64,000 bases of DNA from Bradyrhizobium sp. CCBAU 53340 (GTDB lineage: Bacteria > Pseudomonadota > Alphaproteobacteria > Rhizobiales > Xanthobacteraceae): positions 6,262,001 to 6,326,000 of the forward strand of contig NZ_CP030055.1 in assembly GCF_015291645.1 (NCBI RefSeq). The letters are read 5' to 3'. Below, piece after piece: positions 1 to 8,256 of the stretch. Under the pieces are notes generated by a model, which saw only the letters and a program-made list of their open reading frames with translations, had not been told where the DNA came from and searched no databases. The translations under genes were made by a program, and so were the position numbers. Within the stretch, counting starts at the first letter, position 1. The number at the start of each line of letters is the position of its first letter.

Positions 1-509
1 TCCGACAACACCGGGAACGATTTGACAAAGCGGCGCGAGAACACGCGATAGCCGGACAGAATGTCCTGGAAGTCGCGACCGAAGGTCCAGGCCAGAAATC
101 CGGTCAGCATGCGGTTGCCGGTGCGATGGCCGAGGCGGTAGGCCGCCTGCGACTGGTCGATGCGAAGGCCCACCACCATGTCGAGATGCTCGTCGAGCAG
201 CTTGTCGATCATGCCAGGCGCGCTCGGCGCGTCGTAGGTGGCATCGCCGTCCACCAGCACGTAGATGTCCGCCTCGACGTCGGCGAACATGCGGCGCACG
301 ACGTGGCCCTTGCCCTGCCGCCGCTCGCTGCGCACGATCGCGCCAGCCTCGCGCGCGACGATCACGGTGCGGTCGCGCGAATTGTTGTCATAGACATAGA
401 TCTCCGCTGCCGGCAGCGCGGCGCGGAAATTGGCGACGACGGTCGCGACCGCCGCCTCCTCGTTGTAGCATGGCACCAGGACGGCGATGCGGGGTTGTGC
501 CAATGTCAT
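1..509 (-). CDS. Glycosyltransferase family 2 (partial, cut by window edge)
   Basis: The gene starts at 509 and runs off the left edge, leaving about 169 codons. The N-terminus reads MTLAQPRIAVLVPCYNEE, the opening strand of a GT-A fold, followed by YDNNSRDRT and the DGDAT metal/nucleotide-sugar binding region, typical of GT2 enzymes of the dolichyl/undecaprenyl-phosphate sugar synthase type. Such enzymes transfer a sugar from a nucleotide donor at the inner membrane face. The upstream membrane-protein gene overlaps it by ATGA, so the two are translationally coupled; the pair probably makes and uses a lipid-linked sugar (inference). The C-terminus, which would show any membrane anchor, is not in the window. 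Confidence 0.85.
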   Translation of the reverse strand, partial: MTLAQPRIAVLVPCYNEEAAVATVVANFRAALPAAEIYVYDNNSRDRTVIVAREAGAIVRSERRQGKGHVVRRMFADVEADIYVLVDGDATYDAPSAPGMIDKLLDEHLDMVVGLRIDQSQAAYRLGHRTGNRMLTGFLAWTFGRDFQDILSGYRVFSRRFVKSFPVLS

Positions 510-1657
510 CGCGGCAGCGCCTCCAGGCTGGCCGGCTCGCTGCCCGCCGGTGCAGCTTCGTGCACCGCGGCCGGCCGAAGCAACGGGGCGAACGACAGCG
601 TCCACAGCGACAGCATCGCGATCGGGACGACGTAGTATGGCGTGAAGATCGGATGGCTCATGAAGAAGCCGAGATTGACGACGAGGTTGCCGGCAACGAC
701 GAGCGCGGCTTGCCGCACATGGCTCTCGCCGGATCGCAACAGCAAGAGCGTCGCGCCGATCGCCAGCACGATCAGCACGAACTGCATGTCGCGCAGATAC
801 TGGCCGAATACCGCAAGATCAAATGCCGGCGCGACCACATCGGCGCTGCCATAGGTCGTCGCCAGCGCGCTGCCGGCGTTGATGGCCTGGGCGGACAGGG
901 TCGGCGCCATGCCGACAAGCACGCCGGCCCCGAAGGCAAAGCCCCGCACGAATGTCGCGAGCGAGCGCGTCCACAGGAACGGAATGCCGAGGAACAGGAA
1001 ATAGCCGGCCGCGAGCAGCGCGTTCGGCAATCTGAAAGTGACGGATACGCCGAGCAGCAGGCCGATCAGCGCGATCAACAGGACGCTGCGCTTGTCCCTG
1101 GACAGCCACAGCGCGGTCAGGAAGCCCGTGACGGCGCACAGCGCCATGGTCGGCGCGACCGAATAGCTCGCCTTGGCCGGATTGATCATGAGATAGATGG
1201 CAAGCGCACCGAATACGCCTGCAGCTGATATCGACAGCGGCGTTCGCGCCAGGAAGATACCGAGCAGCGCAAGCCCGCACACGATCAGGCTCGCGGCGAT
1301 GTAGAGCGGCACGACCTGGTGGCCCTCCGGAAACAGCGCCAGCAGGAAGCCGGTGCCCGGCGGATATTGCATCACGACCTTGCCGCTGGGCATCGGATTG
1401 TGGCAGGGCCAACGGATCGGATCCCTCCATTCGGCAAAGGCGATCTCCTTCATCCTGCCTTCGAAGTAGCGATCGTCGTCCCTGATCGCATTGGTGTCGA
1501 GGCCGCCGGCGCCGAAGCGCTGGAACAGATGCGCCTGCCTGAGATAACAGATGTCGTCATAGACCCCGCGCGCCTCGCTCCAGCGCGACATTGTAAAAAT
1601 GTTGCCGGCGAGGATCGCGAGACAGATCAGGCTGAAGGCGAGTTTTGCAGCTTTCAT
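506..1657 (-). CDS. Multi-pass membrane protein, GT-C glycosyltransferase-like
   Basis: A 383-residue protein starting MKAAKLAFSLICLAILAGNIF, with about nine to ten hydrophobic segments and a large first periplasmic loop carrying Asp/Glu residues (EARGVYDDICYL), the layout of GT-C lipid-sugar-dependent glycosyltransferases. I place the start at the ATG that opens the first membrane segment; an in-frame extension upstream to 1813 would overlap the Nudix gene and is not hydrophobic. The stop overlaps the start of the GT2 gene (ATGA), implying coupled translation. Substrate and acceptor cannot be read from the sequence, and I recognise no named family with certainty. Confidence 0.6.
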   Translation of the reverse strand: MKAAKLAFSLICLAILAGNIFTMSRWSEARGVYDDICYLRQAHLFQRFGAGGLDTNAIRDDDRYFEGRMKEIAFAEWRDPIRWPCHNPMPSGKVVMQYPPGTGFLLALFPEGHQVVPLYIAASLIVCGLALLGIFLARTPLSISAAGVFGALAIYLMINPAKASYSVAPTMALCAVTGFLTALWLSRDKRSVLLIALIGLLLGVSVTFRLPNALLAAGYFLFLGIPFLWTRSLATFVRGFAFGAGVLVGMAPTLSAQAINAGSALATTYGSADVVAPAFDLAVFGQYLRDMQFVLIVLAIGATLLLLRSGESHVRQAALVVAGNLVVNLGFFMSHPIFTPYYVVPIAMLSLWTLSFAPLLRPAAVHEAAPAGSEPASLEALPR

Positions 1658-1704
1658 CAGGTTTCCGTGGCGTCCGTGCGGACCCGTACTAGCACAGCCC
1701 GCCC

Positions 1705-2196
1705 TCAGCGCCACGTCGCCATCAGGGCCTTGCCATCGAGCACTTCCGCAATCCGCAGCCGCGTGCCGGGCGTCACCCCCTCCGGCAGCGCGGCGGTATC
1801 GAAGAACCCGCATTCGACGATCTCGTGATTGGGCGCAGGCAGCCGATCCTGCCGGAAATGCCTGACGACATAGACCGCGACATGGTCGCGTCGGGAGACG
1901 TGGCTGTTGAGGAAGATGCCATGCAGCACGGCTTCCCCGGTGAGCTCGATATCGCCCTCCTCCTTGAGCTCACGGCGCATCGCCTGTTCCATGCTCTCGC
2001 CGTGATCGACGCCGCCGCCGGGCAGATACCAGCCGGTGACGTAGCTGTGCTTGACCAGGAACACCTTGTTGTCGGCATCGAGCACGACGGCGCGGACGCC
2101 GAGCGTCATGCCGCGAACCACCAGGAAATAGGCGTGGAAGACGCGCCGCAACAGCGGCTCGCATGTCCGTCGGATCCGGTTCAGGCGCTCTCCCAT
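1705..2196 (-). CDS. Nudix hydrolase
   Basis: A 163-residue Nudix-fold protein. The box runs from Gly61 (GGVDHGE, then RELKEEGDI) and matches GX5EX7REUXEEXGU except that the late glycine position is Asp82. The metal-binding RE and EE residues are intact, so hydrolysis of a nucleoside-diphosphate-X substrate remains likely; the substrate is unknown. The start at 2196 is chosen because an AAGGGAA Shine-Dalgarno-like run lies upstream and it keeps the gene from overlapping the divergent metallophosphoesterase; an extended start at 2277 is possible. It lies upstream of the glycosyltransferase pair on the same strand, separated by 47 nt. Confidence 0.85.
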   Translation of the reverse strand: MGERLNRIRRTCEPLLRRVFHAYFLVVRGMTLGVRAVVLDADNKVFLVKHSYVTGWYLPGGGVDHGESMEQAMRRELKEEGDIELTGEAVLHGIFLNSHVSRRDHVAVYVVRHFRQDRLPAPNHEIVECGFFDTAALPEGVTPGTRLRIAEVLDGKALMATWR

Positions 2197-2270
2197 CAGC
2201 TCAGGCTTCCCTTGCACGATGGGCGCGACCTTGCCATTACAGCGAGGGAATAGCGAGGCAATCGCGCGCG

Positions 2271-3164
2271 ATGACATCTTTCATGGCACCTTTCACGCTC
2301 GCCCACCTGTCCGATCCGCATCTGCCGCCGCTGCCGAAGCCGCGGCTGATCGAGCTCGCCGGCAAGCGCGCGTTCGGCTACGTCAACTGGACGCGCAACC
2401 GCCACAAATACCAGCGCCGCGAGGTGCTCGACGCATTGGTCGCCGACATCAGGGAGCAGGCGCCCGACCACATCGCGGTGACCGGCGACCTCGTCAATCT
2501 GGCGATGGAGGCGGAGTTCGCGCCGGCGCGCGCCTGGCTCGACAGCGTCGGCCCGCCCGACCGCGTCACCACGATTCCCGGCAATCACGACGCCTATGTG
2601 CGCGCGACGTTTCAGCGCTTCGGCGAGACCTTTGCGCCCTATATCGCTGACGACGGCGGCAGCATCGGCTTTCCGGCCGTTCGGCGGCGCGGACCGGCCG
2701 CGCTGGTCAGCCTCTCCAGCGCGGTACCGACGGCGCCGTTGATGGCAACGGGCACCCTCGGGCGTCACCAGCTCGATGCGCTCGAACAGGTGCTCGACCA
2801 GCTCGCGACCGAGGACGTCTTTCGCGTGCTGCTGGTGCATCATCCGCTGAAATCCGATGCGCGCCAGAAGCGGCTGACGGATTCCGCAAGCCTGCTGGCG
2901 CTGCTGAAGCGCCACGGCGTCGAGCTGATCCTGCACGGACACGACCACATTCATTCGACGATGTGGTTCGAAGGCCCCAACGGCAACATTCCCGCGGTCG
3001 GCGTGCCGTCGGCCTCCGCGCTCGCGCACGGGCGCTATCCGGCGGCGGCCTACAATCTGTTCCGAATCGAGAAGGACAATGCCGGCTGGCGCTGCGAGCA
3101 GATCGTGCGAAGCATCGGGGCCGGATTTCAGGTCCAGCAGATCAAGCATGTAAGGTTGGTGTAG
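2271..3164 (+). CDS. Calcineurin-like metallophosphoesterase
   Basis: A 297-residue protein with the complete dimetal phosphoesterase motif set in order: SDPHL (Asp15, His17), GDLVN, PGNHD, VHHP and GHDHIHS near the C-terminus. This layout fits the class III cyclic-nucleotide phosphodiesterase / 3',5'-cAMP phosphodiesterase-like branch, cytoplasmic, with no signal peptide. Start at 2271 has GAGG about 13 nt upstream; the internal ATG at 2283 is an alternative. It is divergent from the Nudix gene with a 74-nt shared regulatory gap and is followed by a palindromic repeat. Actual substrate unknown. Confidence 0.85.
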   Translation: MTSFMAPFTLAHLSDPHLPPLPKPRLIELAGKRAFGYVNWTRNRHKYQRREVLDALVADIREQAPDHIAVTGDLVNLAMEAEFAPARAWLDSVGPPDRVTTIPGNHDAYVRATFQRFGETFAPYIADDGGSIGFPAVRRRGPAALVSLSSAVPTAPLMATGTLGRHQLDALEQVLDQLATEDVFRVLLVHHPLKSDARQKRLTDSASLLALLKRHGVELILHGHDHIHSTMWFEGPNGNIPAVGVPSASALAHGRYPAAAYNLFRIEKDNAGWRCEQIVRSIGAGFQVQQIKHVRLV

Positions 3165-3169
3165 TTTGT

Positions 3170-3250
3170 CGTCATTGCGAGCGAAGCGAAGCAATCCAGA
3201 GCTTCTCAACGGAGACATTCCTGGATCGCTTCGCTTCGCTCGCAATGACG
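3170..3250. repeat. Palindromic intergenic repeat, family A copy 1
   Basis: Two inverted arms, CGTCATTGCGAGCGAAGCGA at the left (3170 onward) and its near-complement ending at 3250, flank a 21-nt loop. The same element recurs at 45304-45384 and in a worn form at 49298-49360. It follows the stop codon of the metallophosphoesterase and lies between convergent genes, where it can also fold as a long hairpin in either transcript. Confidence 0.85.
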
Positions 3251-3259
3251 GAAACAGCG

Positions 3260-3814
3260 TCACCAGCTGCGCAACGCCGCGAGCACCGCGACACCGAACA
3301 GCGCGGCGGCGCCGAGGATGAAGCCGAGCACGAACGGCCAGAGGCGCGAACGGCGCGGCGGCTCGACGGCCTCCGGCGTCGGCTCTGGCGGCACCACCAT
3401 GGCGTGCTCGCGCTCGATCATGCGGCGGGCGACGTAGTCGGTCACGGCGTCGACGATGACAGCCGTGTCGTGCGATTCGGCGAGCACGATGCGGCCGAAG
3501 CGGGTGTCCTGGACGAAACGATACATGCGCTTGTCGCGCCCCATCATGATGTGGGCGACGACGTCGATCCAGAGCCGGGGCGTATCGCCCTGGCTGATGC
3601 CGCGGTCGAACAGGTCGATCTTATCAGGCACCTGCACGAACAGCGGGTCGAGCGCGTCGTTGAGGATCTCGAGCCGGGCCACCTCGGCATCCCTGAGATC
3701 GACGACCACGCCGGTCCGGTCGGCGGCCTCGATCCGCGCACGAAGCAGCGCATCACGCAGCCGCACAGGGCGTGGCTGGCTGGGATGGGTCCCGCTGCTC
3801 TCGGGCTCTGACAT
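3260..3814 (-). CDS. Uncharacterised protein with C-terminal membrane anchor
   Basis: A 184-residue protein I do not recognise. The first ~130 residues are soluble with mixed alpha/beta character (LRDAEVARLEILNDAL, IDVVAHIMMGRDKRMYRF); a Pro-rich linker (VPPEPTPEAVEPPRR) precedes one C-terminal membrane segment (LWPFVLGFILGAAALFGVAVLAAL cut here to its meaning: a single ~22-residue helix). The topology suggests a tail-anchored inner-membrane protein with its main domain in the cytoplasm. Start at 3814 is preceded by GAGGACGAGG; an ATG at 3832 is an alternative without a better ribosome site. Convergent with the metallophosphoesterase. Confidence 0.7.
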   Translation of the reverse strand: MSEPESSGTHPSQPRPVRLRDALLRARIEAADRTGVVVDLRDAEVARLEILNDALDPLFVQVPDKIDLFDRGISQGDTPRLWIDVVAHIMMGRDKRMYRFVQDTRFGRIVLAESHDTAVIVDAVTDYVARRMIEREHAMVVPPEPTPEAVEPPRRSRLWPFVLGFILGAAALFGVAVLAALRSW

Positions 3815-4002
3815 TGTCGGCCTCGTCCTCACTCAACGGCGTTAACCTATCAGCAACCAAACCGTCCGCAAAGGCCCATCATTCCAGATACTTACGGTGC
3901 CCACAGACCGTTCGCCTGTACCAAAAACAGACGATCCCACCCGGCTCGCGCCGGATGGGACCCTCCGTCCTTGGACGTTTCTTAGAGTTTGTCAGGCAGC
4001 CG

Positions 4003-4212
4003 TCAGGCCGAGACCCGCGACGGCTCTTCCACGATCGAGAAGCGAACGCCGGCCTTGTGGCGGCTCTCTTCCGACACCTCGCGCCAGCAGTCCTCGGCCT
4101 CCTTGCGGGTCTTGAACGGACCTTTGACCTGGGCCGAGCCTTCGACGAGCTTGTGGAAGTTCATCGAGCCGAACTCGCCGCCGATCACCCAGAAATTGCT
4201 GCCTTTGGTCAT
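4003..4212 (-). CDS. DUF4170 domain protein
   Basis: A 69-residue protein, NFWVIGGEFGSMNFHKLVEG near the N-terminus and KTRKEAEDCWRE in the middle, matching the small alphaproteobacterial DUF4170 family as I remember it. No signal peptide or membrane segment. The family has no established function. It is transcribed in the same direction as aceA, whose stop lies 29 nt upstream of this start, so it may be co-transcribed with isocitrate lyase. The 188 nt between this gene's stop and the next gene upstream on the map (3815-4002) shows no other coding signal. Confidence 0.75.
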   Translation of the reverse strand: MTKGSNFWVIGGEFGSMNFHKLVEGSAQVKGPFKTRKEAEDCWREVSEESRHKAGVRFSIVEEPSRVSA

Positions 4213-4241
4213 TGTCAGTCTCCTGTCGAAGTCGAGATTCG

Positions 4242-5876
4242 TTAGCCGAACTGGTTCATGGTGTTGTGCGCGCCGCCCGCCTTCAGGGCAGCTTCGCCTG
4301 CGAAATATTCCTTGTGGTCGTCGCCGATGTCGGAGCCGGCCATGTTCTGGTGCTTGGCGCAGGCGATGCCCTGACGGATCTCCTGGCGCTGGACGTTCTT
4401 CACGTAACCGAGCATGCCCTGCTCGCCGAAATATTCCTTGGCGAGGTTGTCGGTGGACAGCGCGGCCGTGTGATAGGTCGGCAGCGTGATCAGGTGGTGG
4501 AAGATGCCGGCACGCTTGGCCGAATCCGCCTGGAAGGTCCGGATGCGCTCGTCGGCTTCAAGCGCCAGCGGCGTCTCGTCGTATTCCGGCTTCATCAGGT
4601 CGGCGCGGTTGTACTTGCTGACATCCTTGCCGGCTTCCTTCCATGCATCGTAAACCTGCTGACGGAAGTTGATGGTCCAGTTGAACGACGGCGAGTTGTT
4701 GTAGGCGAGCTTGGCGTTCGGGATGACCTCGCGGATGCGGTCGACCATCTTGGCGATCTGCTCGATATGCGGCTTCTCGGTCTCGATCCAGAGCAGGTCG
4801 GCGCCGTTCTGCAGCGAGGTGATGCTGTCGAGCACGCAGCGGTCCTCGCCCGTGCCGGGACGGAACTGGTAGAGGTTCGAGGGCAGCCGCTTCGGACGCA
4901 TCATCTTGCCGTTGCGGTTGATGATGACGTCGCCGTTGCGCGCGTTCGCCGCGGTGATTTCCTCGCAGTCGAGGAAGCTGTTGTACTGGTCGCCGATGTC
5001 GCCCGGCTTGTGGCTGACGGCGATCTGCTGCGTCAGGCCGGCGCCGAGCGAGTCGGTGCGGGTGACGATGACGCCGTCTTCAACGCCGAGCTCGAGGAAG
5101 GCGTGGCGGCAGGCGCGGATCTTCGCGATGAACACCTCGTGCGGCACGGTGACCTTGCCGTCCTGGTGACCGCACTGCTTCTCGTCCGAGACCTGGTTCT
5201 CGATCTGGAGCGCGCAGGCGCCCGCCTCGATCATCTTCTTGGCGAGCAGATAGGTCGCCTCGGCGTTGCCGAAGCCGGCGTCGATATCGGCGATGACGGG
5301 GACGACATGGGTCTGGAAGCCGTCGATCTTCGCGATCAACTCCTTCTCGCGGGTCTTGTCGCCTTCCTTGCGCGCCTTGTCGAGCAGACGGAAGATGTCA
5401 TTGAGCTCGCGGGAATCGGCCTGACGGAGGAAGGTGTAGAGCTCTTCGATCAGCGCCGGCACCGCGGTCTTCTCGTGCATCGACTGGTCGGGCAGCGGGC
5501 CGAACTCGGACCGCAGCGCCGCGATCATCCAGCCGGAGAGGTACAGATAGGTGCGATCGGTCTTGCCGCCGAAATGCTTCTTGACCGAGATCAGCTTCTG
5601 CTGGGCGATGAAGCCGTGCCAGCAGCCCAGCGACTGCGTGTACTTGGTCGGGTCGTTGTCATAGGCGGCCATGTCGGCGCGCATCAGCGCCGCGGTGTAG
5701 CGGGCGATGTCGAGGCCGGTCTTGAAGCGGTTCTGCAGGCGCATGCGTGCGACAGCCTCGGCCGTCACGCCGTTCCAGGTCGGCTGGGTCTTCAGGAGCG
5801 CCTGGGCTGCCTCGATCTCGCTCTGATACGAGGACGGACCCTGCAGGGTGCTGATGCCACGGGGCTGGTAGTTCAT
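4242..5876 (-). CDS. aceA: Isocitrate lyase (long type)
   Basis: Cleaves isocitrate to glyoxylate and succinate, the first step of the glyoxylate shunt. The 544-residue length and the KQCGH active-site motif (residues 233-237, followed by QDGKVTVP) identify the longer isocitrate lyase subfamily found in pseudomonads and rhizobia rather than the ~430-residue E. coli form. Other conserved pieces are IADIDAGFG and YNNSPSFNW. The start is supported by AAAAGGA about 8 nt upstream. It is divergent from a ScfR/RamB-type regulator across 233 nt, which points to control by acetate or fatty-acid metabolism. Malate synthase is not in the window. Confidence 0.97.
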   Translation of the reverse strand: MNYQPRGISTLQGPSSYQSEIEAAQALLKTQPTWNGVTAEAVARMRLQNRFKTGLDIARYTAALMRADMAAYDNDPTKYTQSLGCWHGFIAQQKLISVKKHFGGKTDRTYLYLSGWMIAALRSEFGPLPDQSMHEKTAVPALIEELYTFLRQADSRELNDIFRLLDKARKEGDKTREKELIAKIDGFQTHVVPVIADIDAGFGNAEATYLLAKKMIEAGACALQIENQVSDEKQCGHQDGKVTVPHEVFIAKIRACRHAFLELGVEDGVIVTRTDSLGAGLTQQIAVSHKPGDIGDQYNSFLDCEEITAANARNGDVIINRNGKMMRPKRLPSNLYQFRPGTGEDRCVLDSITSLQNGADLLWIETEKPHIEQIAKMVDRIREVIPNAKLAYNNSPSFNWTINFRQQVYDAWKEAGKDVSKYNRADLMKPEYDETPLALEADERIRTFQADSAKRAGIFHHLITLPTYHTAALSTDNLAKEYFGEQGMLGYVKNVQRQEIRQGIACAKHQNMAGSDIGDDHKEYFAGEAALKAGGAHNTMNQFG

Positions 5877-5933
5877 GAGCCTGATCCTTTTCGCTGACGA
5901 TGGCGATGGCGAGCCATCGACATTCTTGACACT

Positions 5934-5947
5934 GCATTGCGAAATGC
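5934..5947. promoter_or_regulatory. Candidate operator palindrome in the aceA promoter region
   Basis: GCATT-GCGA-AATGC is a perfect 5-bp inverted repeat 58-71 nt upstream of the aceA start. RamB/ScfR-type regulators bind short TGC/GCA-containing motifs near isocitrate lyase genes; the match here is by position and symmetry only, so the assignment is inferred. Confidence 0.35.
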
Positions 5948-6011
5948 GTGCTCAGAGCTAAACGCGAAAACGGAAACTTCGTATAGATGGCTTGTATTTT
6001 ATTGGTGATGT

Positions 6012-6035
6012 CATGTAACATAAGAACATGTAACA
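6012..6035. promoter_or_regulatory. Direct repeat CATGTAACA x2 between aceA and its regulator
   Basis: CATGTAACA occurs at 6012-6020 and 6027-6035, a 15-nt period, in the AT-rich part of the divergent intergenic region just upstream of the ScfR-like gene. It is a candidate binding site for autoregulation or a second regulator; nothing further can be read from sequence alone. Confidence 0.3.
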
Positions 6036-6109
6036 GATGTTATTTTGTAAAAAAATATAAAAATATAGGTCAGCAAAGCTATCCTTGATGCACACGGAGA
6101 TTCTGAGAC

Positions 6110-7555
6110 ATGGCCGCCGAGTCCGGGAAAAAGCTGTTCGTCGGCCCGCGCTTCCGGCGGATCCGGCAGCAATTGGGGCTGTCGCAGACCCAGATCGCCG
6201 AGGGGCTCGGGATCTCGCCGAGCTACGTCAATCTGATCGAGCGGAACCAGCGGCCGGTGACCGCGCAGATCCTGCTGCGGCTCGCCGAAACCTACGACCT
6301 CGATCTGCGCGATCTCGCCACCGCCGACGAGGACCGCTTCTTCGCCGAGCTCAACGAGATCTTCTCCGATCCGTTGTTCCGCCAGATCGACGTGCCCAAG
6401 CAGGAGCTGCGCGACCTCGCCGAGCTCTGCCCCGGCGTCACCCATGCGCTGCAGCGGCTCTACGCGGCCTATACCGAAGCGCGGCAGGGCGAGACCCTGG
6501 CCGCCGCCCAGATGGCCGACCGCGATGTCGGCACGCGCTATGAGGCCAATCCGGTCGAGCGCGTCCGCGAGCTGATCGAGGCTAACAGGAACTATTTTCC
6601 GGAGCTGGAACAGGCCGCAGAAGCCTTGCGGGACGAGCTGAACGTGCCGGCGGAAGGGCTCTATGCCGCTCTCGCTGCGCGCCTACGCGAGAAGCATTCG
6701 GTCCAGACCCGCATCATGCCTGTCGACGTGATGCGCGAGACGCTGAGGCGCTTCGACCGCCACCGCCGCCAGCTGCTGATCTCCGAGCTGGTCGACCCGC
6801 CCGGCCGCGCCTTCCAGCTCGCCTTCCAGCTGGGCTTAGGCGAATGCGCGCAAGCGCTGGAGACCATCATCAGCCGCGCCGGCCCGCTCGACGACGCGCC
6901 GCGGCGGCTGTTCCGGATCACGCTCGGCAACTACTTTGCCGCGGCCGTGATGATGCCCTATCCGGCCTTCCTCGCCGCGGCCGAAGCGCTCAATTACGAC
7001 ATCCACGTGCTGGCGCAGCGCTTCAATTCCGGCTTCGAGCAGGTCTGCCATCGCCTCACCACATTGCAACGGCCGAACGCGCGCGGCATTCCGTTCTTCC
7101 TGCTCCGCGTCGACAATGCCGGCAACGTGTCGAAGCGGTTTTCGTCCGGCACCTTCCCGTTCTCGAAATTCGGCGGCACCTGCCCGCTCTGGAACGTGCA
7201 TTCGACCTTCGACACGCCGGACCGCCTGCTCAAGCAAGTGATCGAGCTGTCCGACGGCACGCGCTATTTCTCGATCGCGCAGATGGTGCGGCGGCCCGTG
7301 GCGCCGCACCCGCTGCCGCAGCCGCGCTTCGCCATCGGCCTCGGCTGCGAGATCCGCCACGCCGCGCGCCTGACCTACGCGGCCGGCATGGACCTGGAGA
7401 AGACGGAAGGCACGCCGATCGGCGTCAACTGCCGCCTGTGCGAGCGCGAAAACTGCGCCCAGCGCGCCGAGCCACCGATCACGCGCACGCTGATTCTGGA
7501 TGAGACGACGAGAAGGGTGTCGAGCTTCGCGTTCTCGAATGCAAGGGAGCTGTGA
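6110..7555 (+). CDS. ScfR/RamB-like XRE-family regulator of acetate/short-chain fatty acid metabolism
   Basis: A 481-residue regulator with three parts: an N-terminal XRE helix-turn-helix (about 13-67, LGLSQTQIAEGLGISPSYVN), a middle IrrE/ImmA-like domain in which the usual HExxH is replaced by FEQVCHRLTTL, as is normal in this family, and a C-terminal short-chain fatty acyl regulator domain with a Cys cluster (Cys441, 444, 449 in CRLCERENC). RamB of Corynebacterium and ScfR-type proteins with this architecture control aceA and propionate genes. The divergent position next to aceA fits that role. Start has GGAG upstream. Confidence 0.85.
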   Translation: MAAESGKKLFVGPRFRRIRQQLGLSQTQIAEGLGISPSYVNLIERNQRPVTAQILLRLAETYDLDLRDLATADEDRFFAELNEIFSDPLFRQIDVPKQELRDLAELCPGVTHALQRLYAAYTEARQGETLAAAQMADRDVGTRYEANPVERVRELIEANRNYFPELEQAAEALRDELNVPAEGLYAALAARLREKHSVQTRIMPVDVMRETLRRFDRHRRQLLISELVDPPGRAFQLAFQLGLGECAQALETIISRAGPLDDAPRRLFRITLGNYFAAAVMMPYPAFLAAAEALNYDIHVLAQRFNSGFEQVCHRLTTLQRPNARGIPFFLLRVDNAGNVSKRFSSGTFPFSKFGGTCPLWNVHSTFDTPDRLLKQVIELSDGTRYFSIAQMVRRPVAPHPLPQPRFAIGLGCEIRHAARLTYAAGMDLEKTEGTPIGVNCRLCERENCAQRAEPPITRTLILDETTRRVSSFAFSNAREL

Positions 7556-7587
7556 GGGGGTGCGGTGTAGCAAGCCACAACGTCCAT

Positions 7588-7708
7588 GTCGTCCCGGCGA
7601 AGGCCGGGACCCATAACCACGAGATTGAGTTTGGCGAAGACAGGTAGCTCCGATCTCGCGCCACAACTGCTCCCTGGGGGTATGGGTCCCGGCCTACGCC
7701 GGGACGAC
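7588..7708. repeat. Palindromic intergenic repeat, family C
   Basis: The left arm GTCGTCCCGGCGAAGGCCGG (with following GACCCATA) is mirrored at 7681-7708 by TATGGGTCCCGGCC and CCGGGACGAC; a 65-nt middle separates them. Each arm also has its own small hairpin. It fills the gap between two convergent genes. Confidence 0.8.
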
Positions 7709-7732
7709 GCGAGGAAAGAGCTCGCGCCTATC

Positions 7733-8026
7733 CTACGCCAGCGTATGCACGATCACCGGTCCCGCCGCGGCGCTCGCGTGGCCTGCCAGCAGCGGGCCGA
7801 GATCCTTCTCGATCCAGGCGATGGCGCGCTTGTTCGCCTCCTCGGCCTGCTCGAACTTGTCGAAGATGGAGATCGCGGTCACCGTGTCGTCGCCGGCATA
7901 GACGACGTAATAGGCCCTGAAGCCGTCGACGTCGCTGATGATCGGAACGGCACCGTCCTTGATCCGGCGCGCCAGCTCTTCGGCGCTTCCGCTCTTCGCC
8001 TTGGCCTGACGGATGGCGGCATACAT
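7733..8026 (-). CDS. Small ABM/dimeric alpha-beta barrel-like protein
   Basis: A 97-residue protein beginning MYAAIRQAKAKSGSAEEL, with VPIISDVDGFRAYYVVYAGD and AISIFDKFEQAEEANKRAI. The pattern of a short strand, helix, YYVVYAG strand and DTVTAISIF strand resembles the dimeric alpha+beta barrel (antibiotic biosynthesis monooxygenase-like) fold, though no catalytic residue can be pointed out. The second ATG (8026) is preferred because GGAGG lies 6 nt upstream of it but directly abuts the first ATG at 8032. No operon partner. Confidence 0.65.
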   Translation of the reverse strand: MYAAIRQAKAKSGSAEELARRIKDGAVPIISDVDGFRAYYVVYAGDDTVTAISIFDKFEQAEEANKRAIAWIEKDLGPLLAGHASAAAGPVIVHTLA

Positions 8027-8256
8027 GGGCATCCTCCCTTCCGGCTCGTGATCTGGGCATCGCGCCCGTGGGAGATGTTACGCCGAAGCGCGCCGCCGAT
8101 CTACGGCTTGGTTAACCCTGCCCTAACCCACTGCCGTGATCTGCAACCCAGGATTAAGCGCGCCTCAACATCGGCGCCTTAGTCTCGCCCCACTCACTTT
8201 TCGCAAACAAGAGCAGCCTGTCCTGCCGCGTGAAGTGACATCAGGGGGTTTTCATC

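Noticed and set aside
4212..5897. Long open reading frame antisense to aceA (about 560 codons)
   Set aside because: Mirrors the codon bias of aceA in a GC-rich genome; the translation is low-complexity (runs of Val, Leu, Arg, Asp) without motifs or a ribosome site.
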